Notes: generated by a model not told the origin, from the sequence alone. Counted from the stretch's first letter, positions 8,713-17,584 are shown. The stretch: DNA of 64,000 nt from Saccharothrix syringae (GCF_009498035.1 NZ_CP034550.1:5084001-5148000); one strand, 5' to 3'. Made by a program: numbers and translations.

Positions 8713-8957
8713 GCGCCCCGCGCCGCGGCGGCAACCGCGTGGTGCGGGTGGACTGGGTCCCCGGTTCCGACCGCCTCCGAGGCCGCTGCCACTGCGGTGC
8801 CGAGACCGAGGCCGACGACCCGGTCCTGCTGTGGGCGTGGCTGGTCGCCCACCCGGACCACCGGCCCGCCGCCCCGCCCGAGGCCACGGGCCCGCCGCCC
8901 GCCCACGTCGTCACCGATCCCGCGCTCATCCGGCGACGCACCACCGCGCCCCGCTGA
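8709..8957 (+). CDS. Small hypothetical protein between vanA and vanB
   Basis: An 82-residue reading frame starting at GTG 8709 inside the vanA stop (GTGA overlap), which implies translational coupling. It contains a CHCG motif, WVP and WAWLVAHPDH segments, and a Pro-rich end. It is followed by a 22-bp gap and then vanB with its own ribosome site. The HxH/CxC pattern could bind a metal, but no domain is recognised. Position inside the oxygenase/reductase operon suggests a role in assembly or regulation of that enzyme; this is inference. Confidence 0.6.
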   Translation: MSAPRRGGNRVVRVDWVPGSDRLRGRCHCGAETEADDPVLLWAWLVAHPDHRPAAPPEATGPPPAHVVTDPALIRRRTTAPR

Positions 8958-8979
8958 TCCCCCCACCAGGAGGAGGCCC

Positions 8980-9915
8980 GTGCGAACCCCCGGTGCAGAC
9001 CTGCGGCTGCGCGTCGCCCGGCGCCGCGACGCCGCCCGGGACGTCGTGGTGCTCGACCTGGTCGACCCCTCCGGCGCCGCGCTGCCGGCGTGGGAGCCGG
9101 GCGCCCACGTCGACCTGCTGCTGCCCGGCGGGCTGACCCGCCAGTACTCGCTGTGCGGCGACCCGGCCGACCGGTCCGCGTGGCGCGTCGCGGTCCTGCG
9201 GGAACCGGCGGGCCGGGGCGGGTCCGCGCACGTCCACGAAGCGCTGCACCCCGGCGTCGACGTCGACGTCCGGGGGCCGCGCAACAACTTCCCCCTGCTG
9301 CCCTCACCGCGCTACGTGTTCATCGCGGGCGGCATCGGCATCACGCCCATCCTGCCCATGACCCGCGCGGCGGCCGACGCCGAGTGGGAGCTGCACTACG
9401 GCGGCCGCGACCGCGGGTCGATGGCCTTCCTCGACGAGCTGGACCGCGTCACGCCGTACCCGCGGGACGAGGTCGGCCTGATCGACCTGGACCGGGCCCT
9501 CGGCACCCCCCGCCCCGACACCCTGGTGTACTGCTGCGGCCCGGAACCGCTGCTGGAGGCCGTGGAGCGGCACTGCCGGGCGTGGCCGGCGGGGTGCCTG
9601 CACGTCGAGCGCTTCAAGCCGGGGGAGACCGGCGAACCGGTCGTCGCGGGCACCTTCACCGTCGAACTGGCCCTCAGCGGGTTGACGCTGGCGGTGCCCC
9701 CGGGAAGATCCGTGCTGGAGGTCGTCGAGGAGGCCGGGGTGCCCCTGCTGTCCTCGTGCCGGGAAGGGACGTGCGGGACGTGCGAAACGGTGGTGCTCGA
9801 CGGGACGGTGGACCACCGGGACTCGCTGCTGACCCCGGCCGAGCGGGCGGCCAACGACACCATGTTCCCCTGCGTGTCGCGGGCCGCCTGCCCGAAGCTG
9901 GTGCTCCGGCTCTGA
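8980..9915 (+). CDS. vanB: Vanillate O-demethylase reductase (FNR plus 2Fe-2S)
   Basis: A 311-residue oxidoreductase that passes electrons from NAD(P)H through flavin and a [2Fe-2S] centre to VanA. The N-terminal part has the flavin-binding RQYSLCG motif, the middle has the nucleotide-binding segments GGIGITPILPM and YCCGPEPLL, and the C-terminal ferredoxin domain has Cys260-x4-Cys265-x2-Cys268 and Cys298. The GTG start at 8980 follows AGGAGGAGG. It is in the same operon as vanA and the small ORF, and its stop overlaps the IclR regulator's presumed CTG start. Confidence 0.88.
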   Translation: MRTPGADLRLRVARRRDAARDVVVLDLVDPSGAALPAWEPGAHVDLLLPGGLTRQYSLCGDPADRSAWRVAVLREPAGRGGSAHVHEALHPGVDVDVRGPRNNFPLLPSPRYVFIAGGIGITPILPMTRAAADAEWELHYGGRDRGSMAFLDELDRVTPYPRDEVGLIDLDRALGTPRPDTLVYCCGPEPLLEAVERHCRAWPAGCLHVERFKPGETGEPVVAGTFTVELALSGLTLAVPPGRSVLEVVEEAGVPLLSSCREGTCGTCETVVLDGTVDHRDSLLTPAERAANDTMFPCVSRAACPKLVLRL

Positions 9916-10664
9916 CCAGGACCGCCAACGGCAAGCTCCTGGCCGTCCTGGACGCCTTCAGCCGGGACCGGCCCGCGCTGACCCTGTCGCAGATCGCCAG
10001 GGCGGTGGGCGTGCCGGTGTCCACCGCGCACCGGCTGGTCGCCGAGCTGACCGCGTGGGGCGGCCTGGAGCGCGGGGCGGACGGGCGCTACCGCATCGGC
10101 CTGCGCGTGTGGGAGCTGGGCGCGCTGGCACCCCGCGGCCTCGGCCTGCGCGAGGCCGCGCTGCCCTTCCTCCAGGACCTGTACGAGGTCACCCACGAGA
10201 ACGTCCAGCTCGCCGTGCGGGACGAGGACGAGGTGGTCTTCGTCGAGCGCCTGGCGGCACCGGACTCGGTGACCGTGCTGACCCAGGTCGGCGGCCGGTT
10301 CCCGATGCCGCCGACCGGCGTCGGCCTGGTGCTGCTCGCGCACGCGCCGGTCGAGGTGCAGGAACGCGTGCTGGCCGCGCCGATGGCGCGGTACACGCCG
10401 TACACCATCACCGACCCGCACCACCTGCGCCGCGTGCTGGCGGACGTGCGGCGGACCGGGGTGGTCATCAGCGACCGCCAGGTCACCACGGACGCCGTGT
10501 CGGTGGCCGCGCCCGTGGTGCTCGGCGCCGAGGTGGTGGCGGCGGTGTCGGTGGTGGCCCGCGGTTCCTCGGCGGCGTCCGTCCGCTGGCTCACGCCGGC
10601 GGTGCGGGCGGCGGCGTTGGCGATCTCGCGCACCTTGGGGACGTCCGCGGGCGACCCGGCGTAG
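9912..10664 (+). CDS. IclR-family regulator with apparent CTG start
   Basis: A 250-residue regulator: winged-helix DNA-binding domain at residues about 5-65 (LSQIARAVGVPVSTAHRLV as helix-turn-helix) and IclR effector-binding domain after it (ENVQLAVRDEDEVVFVERL, MPPTGVGLVLLAHA). IclR members control aromatic degradation operons. The conserved N-terminus begins exactly at the vanB stop. In this frame no ATG, GTG or TTG lies near; the only fitting start is CTG at 9912, overlapping TGA as CTGA. Later GTG codons would cut into the helix-turn-helix. It probably regulates van expression. Confidence 0.75.
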   Translation: MTRTANGKLLAVLDAFSRDRPALTLSQIARAVGVPVSTAHRLVAELTAWGGLERGADGRYRIGLRVWELGALAPRGLGLREAALPFLQDLYEVTHENVQLAVRDEDEVVFVERLAAPDSVTVLTQVGGRFPMPPTGVGLVLLAHAPVEVQERVLAAPMARYTPYTITDPHHLRRVLADVRRTGVVISDRQVTTDAVSVAAPVVLGAEVVAAVSVVARGSSAASVRWLTPAVRAAALAISRTLGTSAGDPA

Positions 10665-10739
10665 CGCTCCGGTTCGGACTGTCCACTCACGACGGTTCCC
10701 GCCGCCCGGACCTTGCCGGCTCGCGCGGGTGCGGACGAC

Positions 10740-10780
10740 GGGTGATCGCCGGTTCACCACATGGTGCAGCAAGATCACCC
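10740..10780. promoter_or_regulatory. Nested inverted repeats in the 10665-11066 spacer
   Basis: The 402-bp spacer between the IclR and GH53 genes holds no gene. It has an 8-bp inverted repeat GGGTGATC / GATCACCC (10740-10747 and 10773-10780), and inside its 25-nt spacer a second small palindrome CACCACATGGTG. It could be an operator or a weak terminator for the van operon. Nothing else clear is seen in the spacer. Confidence 0.35.
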
Positions 10781-11066
10781 GATCGGCCGACGTCCGGCCC
10801 GGATGACGTGCCGTCCCCGGTGACCGCGAACCCCGCGTCGCCCTGGACGGCGGCACCGGCCGGCGTCCAGCCCGGGGAACGCGCTGTCACCCGGGCCGGA
10901 GGTGTGGCGCTGACCGTTCGGGACCAACCCCTACCGCCCGTGTGCACGCTCCCAATCAGCGTCTCATGCACCCTCTTGAGCACAGCGCCGATCTGCGCTT
11001 TCATGACCGTGCACGTTCACAGCCCGAACCGCCACGGGCACCGCACCGTCGATCAAAGGAGATCGG

Positions 11067-12176
11067 ATGTCCGGACCCACCCGGGCGGTCAAGGCCGTCC
11101 TCGCCCTGGCGACCGCCGTGCTCCCGCTGACCACGCTCACCCCGCCCGTCTCCGCGGCCGGTGCCCTGAGCATGCTCGGCGCCGACGTCTCGACCGCGCA
11201 ACGCGCCCTCGACCTCGGCGCGAAGTTCTACGACGCGTCCGGCACCGCCCGGGACCCGCTCGACATCCTCAAGGGCGTCGGCGTGAACTACGTCCGCCTG
11301 CGCGTCTGGAACAACCCCAAGAGCGGCTACAACAACAAGGCGAAGGTCCTGGCCTACGCCAGGACCGTCAAGGCCAAGGGCCTCAAGCTCCTGGTCGACT
11401 TCCACTACTCCGACACGTGGGCCGACCCGGGCAAGCAGTACAAGCCGGCCGCCTGGTCGGGCCACGACATCGGCCAGCTGCAGGCCGACGTCTACAACTA
11501 CACCCACGACGTGTGCAGCAGCCTCAAAGCACAGGGCACCACGCCGGACAGCGTGCAGATCGGCAACGAGATCAACGTCGGCATGCTCTGGAACGAGGGC
11601 AAGGTCGTCAACAACGATTTCACCAACCTCAGCCTCCTGCTCAAAGCCGGTTACAACGCCACCAAGGCGTGCAACGGCGGTACCAAGGTCATGATCCACA
11701 CGGCGAACGCCGACAGCCTCGACCACGCCCGCTGGTTCTACGACGGCATCAGGTCGAAGGGCGTGGCCTGGGACATCACGGCGCTGTCGTACTACTGCTC
11801 GTGGCACGGCACGTTGGCCAACCTCTACAACGTCATCACCGACGTCCGCTCCCGCTACGGCAAGGACGTGGTCCTCGCGGAGACGGCGTACCCCTTCACC
11901 AGCGCGAACGCCGACGGCACCGGCAACTCCGTCACCTCCGGCTGCGCCGACTACCCGCTGACCTGGACCGGCCAGGCCACGAACTTCGCCCACGTCCAGA
12001 ACACCGCGCGCAACGCCGGCGCCATCGGCGTCTTCTACTGGGAACCGACCTGGTACGCCGTCCCCGGCAACGGCTGGGACCCGGCCGACATCAACGGCAG
12101 CGGCAACGGCTGGGACAACATGGCGGTCTTCGACTGGAGCGGTCGCATCAACCCGAACGTCCGCTGGACGCCCTGA
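11067..12176 (+). CDS. Secreted GH53 arabinogalactan endo-beta-1,4-galactanase
   Basis: A 369-residue exported enzyme that cuts beta-1,4-galactan side chains of pectin. Residues 1-30 are a signal peptide. The rest is a complete GH53 TIM barrel: YVRLRVW near residue 76, DFHYSDTWADP at 111-121, acid/base Glu168 in QIGNEIN, nucleophile Glu272 in LAETAYP, and the closing VFYWEP and DNMAVFDW segments. No carbohydrate-binding module is attached. The ATG at 11067 follows AAAGGAG. It stands as a single-gene unit ending in a strong terminator. The neighbouring GH16 remnant supports a plant-polymer utilisation context. Confidence 0.92.
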   Translation: MSGPTRAVKAVLALATAVLPLTTLTPPVSAAGALSMLGADVSTAQRALDLGAKFYDASGTARDPLDILKGVGVNYVRLRVWNNPKSGYNNKAKVLAYARTVKAKGLKLLVDFHYSDTWADPGKQYKPAAWSGHDIGQLQADVYNYTHDVCSSLKAQGTTPDSVQIGNEINVGMLWNEGKVVNNDFTNLSLLLKAGYNATKACNGGTKVMIHTANADSLDHARWFYDGIRSKGVAWDITALSYYCSWHGTLANLYNVITDVRSRYGKDVVLAETAYPFTSANADGTGNSVTSGCADYPLTWTGQATNFAHVQNTARNAGAIGVFYWEPTWYAVPGNGWDPADINGSGNGWDNMAVFDWSGRINPNVRWTP

Positions 12177-12189
12177 CCGGGCGCGCCGG

Positions 12190-12232
12190 GCACGCCTGAT
12201 CCGCCGTACGCGGTACGGCGGATCAGGCGTGC
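12190..12232 (+). terminator. Strong terminator after GH53 gene
   Basis: A perfect 20-bp stem (12190-12209 with 12213-12232) and a 3-nt loop, 13 bp after the GH53 stop, followed by a short T-rich stretch (TTGTTTT). Confidence 0.88.
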
Positions 12233-12301
12233 CCCGGTTGTTTTCGGATTGCCCTGAACGGCGGCGCGCGCAGGAGCTGGCGGCCTGTTGCCGTGAAGTC
12301 G

Positions 12302-12338
12302 TGGAAGCGCTCTCATGGCGCCGGTGAGAGCGCTCCCA
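12302..12338 (+). promoter_or_regulatory. Twin LacI/CebR-like operators before GH16 gene
   Basis: Two sites with the AGCGCT core lie at 12302-12315 (TGGAAGCGCTCTCA) and 12325-12338 (TGAGAGCGCTCCCA). Each resembles the TGGGAGCGCTCCCA box bound by CebR/CelR-type LacI repressors in actinomycetes, and the two are near-exact reverse complements of each other, so they also form one large inverted repeat. They sit 33 bp upstream of the GH16 ribosome site. The known CebR ligands are cello-oligosaccharides; the ligand here is inferred only by analogy. Confidence 0.7.
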
Positions 12339-12370
12339 CAGTACTCTCCCGCCGGTGACGAGGAGGTCAC

Positions 12371-13751
12371 ACGAGTTCGAAGCCAGGCCGCCGGCGACGT
12401 CTCGTCGCGGCGACAGCCGCGGTGCTCGTCGCGCTTCCCGCCGCTTTCGCCCTGCACGCCAACGCCTCGGTCCCGTCCACCCCCTCGGGCTGGACCCTCC
12501 AGTGGAGCGACGACTTCACCGGCAGCGCCAACACGCTGCCCTCCTCGCAGAACTGGATCTTCGACACCGGTCACGGCTACCCCGGCGGCGCCGGGAACCG
12601 GGGCACCGGGGAGATCCAGAACTGCACCACCAGCACCGACAACATCGCCCTGGACGGCGCGGGCAACCTGCGGATCACCGCGCTGCGCGACGGCTCGGGC
12701 AACTGGACCTCCGGTCGCGTCGAGACCCAGCGGGCGGACTTCAAGCCGCCGGCGGGCGGCAAGATGGCCATCGAGGGCCGGGTGCAGATGCCGAGCGCCA
12801 CCGGCAACGCCGCCCTGGGCTACTGGCCCGCGTTCCGGGCCCTGGGTTCGCCGTACCGGGGGAACTGCTGGAACTGGCCGTCGATCGGCGAGCTGGACGT
12901 GATGGAGAACGTCAACGGCGCGAACAAGGTCTGGGGCACGCCGCACTGCGGCGTGAACCCCGGCGGCGCGTGCAACGAGACGACGGGCCTCGGCTCCGCG
13001 CCCCAACTCCTCCTGCACGGGCAACTTCCACACATACCGCTTCGAGTGGGATGCGTCGACCAGCCCGCAGGTGCTCCGCTGGTACGTCGACGGCAGGCAG
13101 TTCCACTCCGTGAGCCGGTCGCAGCCGGACGGCACGTCGTGGAACAACATGGCCTCGCACTCCGGCTACTTCCTGCTGCTCAACCTGGCCATCGGTGGCG
13201 CGTTCCCAGACGCGATCGCCGGGTTCACCACGCCGACCTCCGCCACCGTGCCCGGCTACTCGATGCTGGTCGACTACGTGGCGGTGTGGACCACCGGCAC
13301 CGGCGGAACCAACCCGACGACCACGACGACCACGGGCAGCGGCTGGAACGCCTGCGGCGAAATCCAGGCCGAGCAGGCCACGTCGCGCTCGGGCGGCACC
13401 ATCGAGTCCACCTCGGACACCGGCGGCGGCCAAGACGTAGGCAAGCTCAAGAACGGCGACTGGCTCCGCTTCCCAGCCGTCCGCTTCGATTCCACCACGG
13501 CGATCCGGTTCACCGCCAGGGCCGCGTCGGGCGCGGGTGGGTCGGTCAGCGGGCTGGTCGAGGTCCGGCTGGGCGGCCCGACCGCGACACCGGTGGGCAG
13601 CTTCGCCATCGCCAACACCGGCGGCTGGCAGTCGTGGCGCACCGTCCCGGCCAACATGGGTGGGGTGACCGGGACGCAGGACGTGTACCTGACCTTCACC
13701 AGCGGTCAGCCGTCCGAGTACGTCAGCATCAACTGGATCAAGTTCTCGTAG
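12371..13751 (+). pseudogene. GH16 beta-glucanase with CBM6, start lost and frameshifted
   Basis: Remains of a secreted laminarinase-type endo-beta-1,3-glucanase. The GH16 catalytic signature GELDVMEN is intact, and after a Thr-rich linker there is a family 6 carbohydrate-binding module ending in INWIKFS. Two defects are visible. First, the codon expected to be the start, after GGAGG and before a good signal peptide, reads ACG (12371-12373); no ATG/GTG/TTG precedes the hydrophobic core. Second, the frame changes near 12997-13003, between TTGLGS and PNSSCTGNFHTYRFEWD, consistent with loss of 2 or gain of 1 base. The part after the shift reads to 13751. Either the gene is decaying or the assembly has errors. 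Confidence 0.8.
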
Positions 13752-13866
13752 TCGGGATCGGGTTTTCATTGCCGGGAACAGGTACTCCCGGTCGATCCGG
13801 AACCCGGTGGGTCGTGGCCGCCAACGGCAGCGCCACGCCCCACCGGACCTGGCTTGTCGACCACGC

Positions 13867-14544
13867 AATGTCAACATCAAACATCAGCCGCCAGCGGTGG
13901 CATTGCAGCCTGCCGCACTGTCTTGCCCGACTTGCTGTTTTATCCGGCGCACGATGTCAACATCAAACATTAGACGCCAGCGAGGATCAGTGGAGAGCGG
14001 CAGCGCTGCCCCCGCCTGCTAACCCTGCCGGGTGTGCAATGTCAACATCAGGGCCAAGGCCAAGGCCAAGGCCAAGGCCAGAGCCGGGGCCGGGGCCGGG
14101 GCCGATGTCAACATCAGGGCCAGAGCCGGGGCCGGAGCCAATGTCAACATCAGAGCCAGAGCCAGAGCCAGGGCCATAGCCGGGGTTGGGTCCCGAGCCG
14201 GGGTTGGGGCCGGGGCCGGGGGCGGGCATTGGGACCGGGGCCGGGGCTGGGCATCGGGGGATCGGGCATCGGGGGTGGGGGACGGGGGTTGGCTCAGAGG
14301 TCGGGGATCGGGCATTGGAGCCGGGGTCGGGCATCGGAGATTGAGGGCCGCGTTCGGGCATCCAGGGTCGGGGTCGGGCATCGAGGGTCGGGGGTCGGGG
14401 ACTGCGCTGTGGCCGAGCGGCTTGGCTTTTTGGGTGCGGTACTTGCGGACCGCGTGATGTCAACATTAGACATTGGCGGCGGTGGTTGGGCTATGCGGCA
14501 TTGGATTGTTCTGCTTGGTGTGCAATGTCAACATTGAGCATTGG
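13867..14544. repeat. Seven dispersed ATGTCAACAT repeats with GC-rich simple-sequence tract
   Basis: The 800-bp spacer between the convergent GH16 remnant and the TPR-like regulator has no credible gene. It holds seven copies of ATGTCAACATY, at 13868, 13954, 14039, 14105, 14141, 14457 and 14525, often preceded by GTGNGCA-like bases. Several copies are themselves imperfect inverted repeats (for example ATGTC AACATTA GACAT at 14457). Between copies 3 and 6 the sequence is low-complexity: GGCCAA/GGCCGG units and about six TCGGGCATCG-like units. The copies read TTGACAT on the minus strand. Function is unknown. Confidence 0.75.
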
Positions 14545-14550
14545 AGGTGG

Positions 14551-15552
14551 TTAGCCGGGGCCTCGGGGTGGGCGGGTGCGGTCGATGAAAGTGCGTAGGC
14601 GGTGTGCCAGGTCGGTCAGAGTTGGGGCGGGGTTGCGTTCGCAGTGCCTCAGCAGGGGGAGCATTCGGTCGGCCACTCTGGTGGAGGCCAGGCCGTTGGC
14701 GTCTACCATGGCTTGGAAGGTTGTGCGGGTCGCGCTGTCGTGGTCGCCGACGAGAAGGTGGTTCAGCGCCAACGCGATCAGGCTGAACACCCTGCTGCGG
14801 CGCATCCCGTCGCCGTAGCCGCCGATCGCGGTTTCCAGGGCGGGCATGGCCGAGCGGGTGTGGGCGATGTCGTGGCTGCGGGCCAGTTCGGTGTGGACGA
14901 CCCCGGTCATGGCGCGCAGGTCGGTCGCGTCGAAGAACGCCGCCCACGGCGGGGGCTCCGTATCGGTGATCGCGGCGAACTCCTCCTCGGCCCGGTGGAG
15001 CAGCGCCAGCGCTTCGGTGTGTGCGCCGAGCATGGCGTGCGCCCACGCCTGGTTCGCCGACACGATCGCCGAGGTGCGGGGCGAACCGGCCAGGTCGGCT
15101 GAGGCCCGCCCCCGCTCCAAATCGCGCAGCGCGCGGACCGCATCCCGGCGGTGCAGGTGCAGCCGCGCCGATCGGTAGCAGACGTTGGCCGTCAGGTCGT
15201 GCTCCGCCTGCTCGGTCAGCAGTTCCAGGGCGGTCCGGTGGTGGTTGCGCGCCGAGCGTCGGCGGCCCGCGTCGAACTCGGCCCACCCGGCCAGGTTGTG
15301 CAGGTCGGCCACCGCCACCAGCAGTCGGCCGCGCACCGGCTCGGCGGCGTGCACGCGCAGCAACCGGTGGCCGTGGGCGACCTCGGCGCGCAGCGCCTCG
15401 CGGCAGGCGCCACCGCCGTCGTGGTAGTCCAGGCGGCGCAGCTCGCGGGTGGCGGCCTCCAGGTGCTCCACATCGGTCTTCCCGATGCGTGCGAGCACAT
15501 CGCGGTCCTTGGGGTCACCGGCTTTGCGGGACGACGCCCTCTTCGCGAACAT
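14551..15552 (-). CDS. TPR-like regulator-family protein lacking an HTH
   Basis: A 333-residue helical protein of a family common in actinomycetes, often annotated as transcriptional regulator or sporulation-related TPR protein. Visible hallmarks are ATRELRRLDYHDGGGACREAL near the start, LADLHNLAGWAEFD-like central segment, YRSARLHLHRRD, ANQAWAHAMLG and SLIALALNHLLVGD, each part of helical repeat pairs. The usual N-terminal helix-turn-helix of longer relatives is absent; instead a short basic N-terminus is present. ATG 15552 has AAGGAG upstream and is preferred over a start 30 codons earlier. Function unknown. Confidence 0.7.
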   Translation of the reverse strand: MFAKRASSRKAGDPKDRDVLARIGKTDVEHLEAATRELRRLDYHDGGGACREALRAEVAHGHRLLRVHAAEPVRGRLLVAVADLHNLAGWAEFDAGRRRSARNHHRTALELLTEQAEHDLTANVCYRSARLHLHRRDAVRALRDLERGRASADLAGSPRTSAIVSANQAWAHAMLGAHTEALALLHRAEEEFAAITDTEPPPWAAFFDATDLRAMTGVVHTELARSHDIAHTRSAMPALETAIGGYGDGMRRSRVFSLIALALNHLLVGDHDSATRTTFQAMVDANGLASTRVADRMLPLLRHCERNPAPTLTDLAHRLRTFIDRTRPPRGPG

Positions 15553-15779
15553 CGGGACTCCTTCCCGCCCCGGCTCCACCCCGTGCTCCCGGGTGCTCAC
15601 CGCCACGGTAGGACCTGGACGCGGGTGGTTACAGCGGGTCATCCGATCGCAGTAGCGGTGTTCCGGCGCCCCGCGCCCGGTGCTGGGCCGATCGGGTCGG
15701 CGGGCAACCCCGTTGGCTGCCCGCCGATCCGGTCACCCCGGTCTCCGGTGGAGACGACCACCTCGACCCGTCGCGGACC

Positions 15780-17477
15780 TCAGTCCGCGGCGAAGACGAC
15801 GTCCACCCAGTAGTTGCTGCCGATGTAGTGGCTGTCCGGGAACCCGGCCCCCGACCGGTACCGGCCGTTGGCGTACGCGCCGGGCGCGGTCCACAGCGGT
15901 GGCGAGGCGAACTGGCCCCGCAGGCCGAAGTAGTTCCGGTTGACCGCGTACTGCCCGGTGGGGGAGTAGTACGAGGCCACGTAGACCTGGTCGGCCGAGA
16001 CGGGTGCGGGCGTGTCGAAGGTCAGGGTCTGCCACCCGGTGGCGGTCTCGCCGGTGAACGTGCCGGTCGCCAGCAGCACGCCCTGGTCCGTCCACAGCGA
16101 ACCCGTGTGGGTGCCGGTGTTGCCCGCGCCCTTGTAGAACCTGACCCCGGTGACGCTGCCGGGCTCGGAGGTGCCGAACCGCACGCCCAGCTCCACCGGC
16201 ACGCGCTGCCCGGTGGACGGCTCGTCGGGCACGTTCGCCTCGCTGAACAGCGAGCACGGGCATGCCGCCTGCGGCCCGGTGGTGAACGACCACGTCGCGG
16301 CCGAGGCCATGGCGTTGCCGTTGACGTCCACCGCGAGCACGGTCGCGGTGTAGCGGGTACCCGGCTTGAGCGGGGCGCTGGGGGTCCAGGTCACGGTCCT
16401 GCCGTCGGCGGACGGCGTCGCGGTGCCCGACAGCCCGCCCTGGCCGTCGTCGGCGAGCCGGACCCGCGACGACGCGGGGTCGACCGCCTCGTCGAAGCCC
16501 AGGGTGAGGGTGCCGTCCAGGCCCACGCCCGTCGCGGCCGGCGCGGGGCTCCGGGTGTCGAGGACCGGCCGGGTGTGGTCGCCGTTCGTGCCGTGGCGGT
16601 AGATGACGTCCACCCAGTAGTTCGACCCGCGGAACCCGGAGAAGGGCATGCCGCCGCCGTAGCGGAACACGCCGTTGGGATCGGTGGCGCTGTCGGGCAC
16701 GGCCTGCACGTGCCCGTAGCCGACCGGCCTGCGGGGGACGCCGAAGTAGCCCTCGTCGACGGCGTAGCGGCCGCGGGGCGCGAAGTAGGACACCACGTAG
16801 GTCGTGTCGACGTCCACGACCACGGGGTTGGCGAAGAACAGGGTCTGCCAGCCGGTGGTGGTCTCGTCGGTGAACGTGCCGGTCGCCAGCAGCTGCCCGG
16901 TGGCCGTCCAGAACGAACCCGTGTGGGTGCCGGTGTTGCCCGCGCCCTTGTGGAACCGGACGCCCAGCACCTCGCCCCGGCTGGTGAAGTACACCTTCGC
17001 GCCCAGCTCCACCGCGCCGCTGTCGGCGGCCGCGGCCACGGCGGGTGTGGCGAAGTCGTCCCAGATCGTGCACGGGCAGTCCGTGCCGCGCGGCGCGCCC
17101 GTGGTGAACGCCCAGGTGTGGGGCGCGCTCGCGGCGTCGGCTTGGACCGACGCGGTGTAGGCGGTGGCCGGGGACAGCGGCGCGGACGGGGTGAACCGCG
17201 CGGTCGTGCCGCCGTCGGCGAGCGACACCTGGCCCGCGACCGGGCCCGCGGGGCCGGTGAGGGTGAAGGCGACGGGCGGTTCGGTGAGGGCCACGCCGAA
17301 CGCGGCGCCCACCACCGGGGTCAGCGCCACGCTGCCGGCCCCGTCGACCGGGCTGGTGCCGGTCGGTGCGGCAGCCCCGGCGGAGGTGTGCGCGAAGGGC
17401 GCGAGGAGCAGGGCGGGCACGGCGACGGCGAGCGCCAGCAGCCGTGCCGGGCGTCTGGCGGATTCCGCTGAAGGCAT
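15780..17477 (-). CDS. Secreted protein with two DUF4082 domains and Ig-like Big_5 domains
   Basis: A 565-residue exported protein. A signal peptide (residues 1-35) is followed by an Ig-like domain of the bacterial Big_5/SbsA type, a DUF4082 domain (GVRFHKGAGNTGTHTG, GWQTLFF, YVVSYFAP), a second Big_5 domain (FDEAVDPASS, WSFTTG) and a second DUF4082 domain ending at the C-terminus. Each DUF4082 unit is preceded by a CPC motif (DCPCTIW, ACPCSLF). DUF4082 occurs in actinobacterial cell-surface and carbohydrate-related proteins. The ATG at 17477 follows GGGAGAAG. It is divergent from the RHS gene. No catalytic motif is seen; adhesion or glycan binding is a guess. Confidence 0.82.
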   Translation of the reverse strand: MPSAESARRPARLLALAVAVPALLLAPFAHTSAGAAAPTGTSPVDGAGSVALTPVVGAAFGVALTEPPVAFTLTGPAGPVAGQVSLADGGTTARFTPSAPLSPATAYTASVQADAASAPHTWAFTTGAPRGTDCPCTIWDDFATPAVAAAADSGAVELGAKVYFTSRGEVLGVRFHKGAGNTGTHTGSFWTATGQLLATGTFTDETTTGWQTLFFANPVVVDVDTTYVVSYFAPRGRYAVDEGYFGVPRRPVGYGHVQAVPDSATDPNGVFRYGGGMPFSGFRGSNYWVDVIYRHGTNGDHTRPVLDTRSPAPAATGVGLDGTLTLGFDEAVDPASSRVRLADDGQGGLSGTATPSADGRTVTWTPSAPLKPGTRYTATVLAVDVNGNAMASAATWSFTTGPQAACPCSLFSEANVPDEPSTGQRVPVELGVRFGTSEPGSVTGVRFYKGAGNTGTHTGSLWTDQGVLLATGTFTGETATGWQTLTFDTPAPVSADQVYVASYYSPTGQYAVNRNYFGLRGQFASPPLWTAPGAYANGRYRSGAGFPDSHYIGSNYWVDVVFAAD

Positions 17478-17584
17478 GGTCTTCTCCCTCGGGGCCGGGG
17501 CGGCCCGTACACCCGTCGGGGATCGGCGGGTCCCGATGCCCCGTTACCGCCCTTTCGCGGGGATCGCGGTATCCGCCCGTCGCG

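Noticed and set aside
14032..14537. Open frames rich in Gly-Ala-Arg or Gln-Gly in the repeat tract
   Set aside because: They come from simple GGCCRR repeats, have no ribosome site, and are open in several frames on both strands.
13867..14544. Possible CRISPR array
   Set aside because: The repeated unit is only about 11-20 bp, spacing is irregular (36 to 316 bp) and no cas genes are present.
16270..17470. Long plus-strand frame antisense to the DUF4082 protein
   Set aside because: The minus-strand protein has a signal peptide, duplicated domains and a ribosome site; the plus frame has none.
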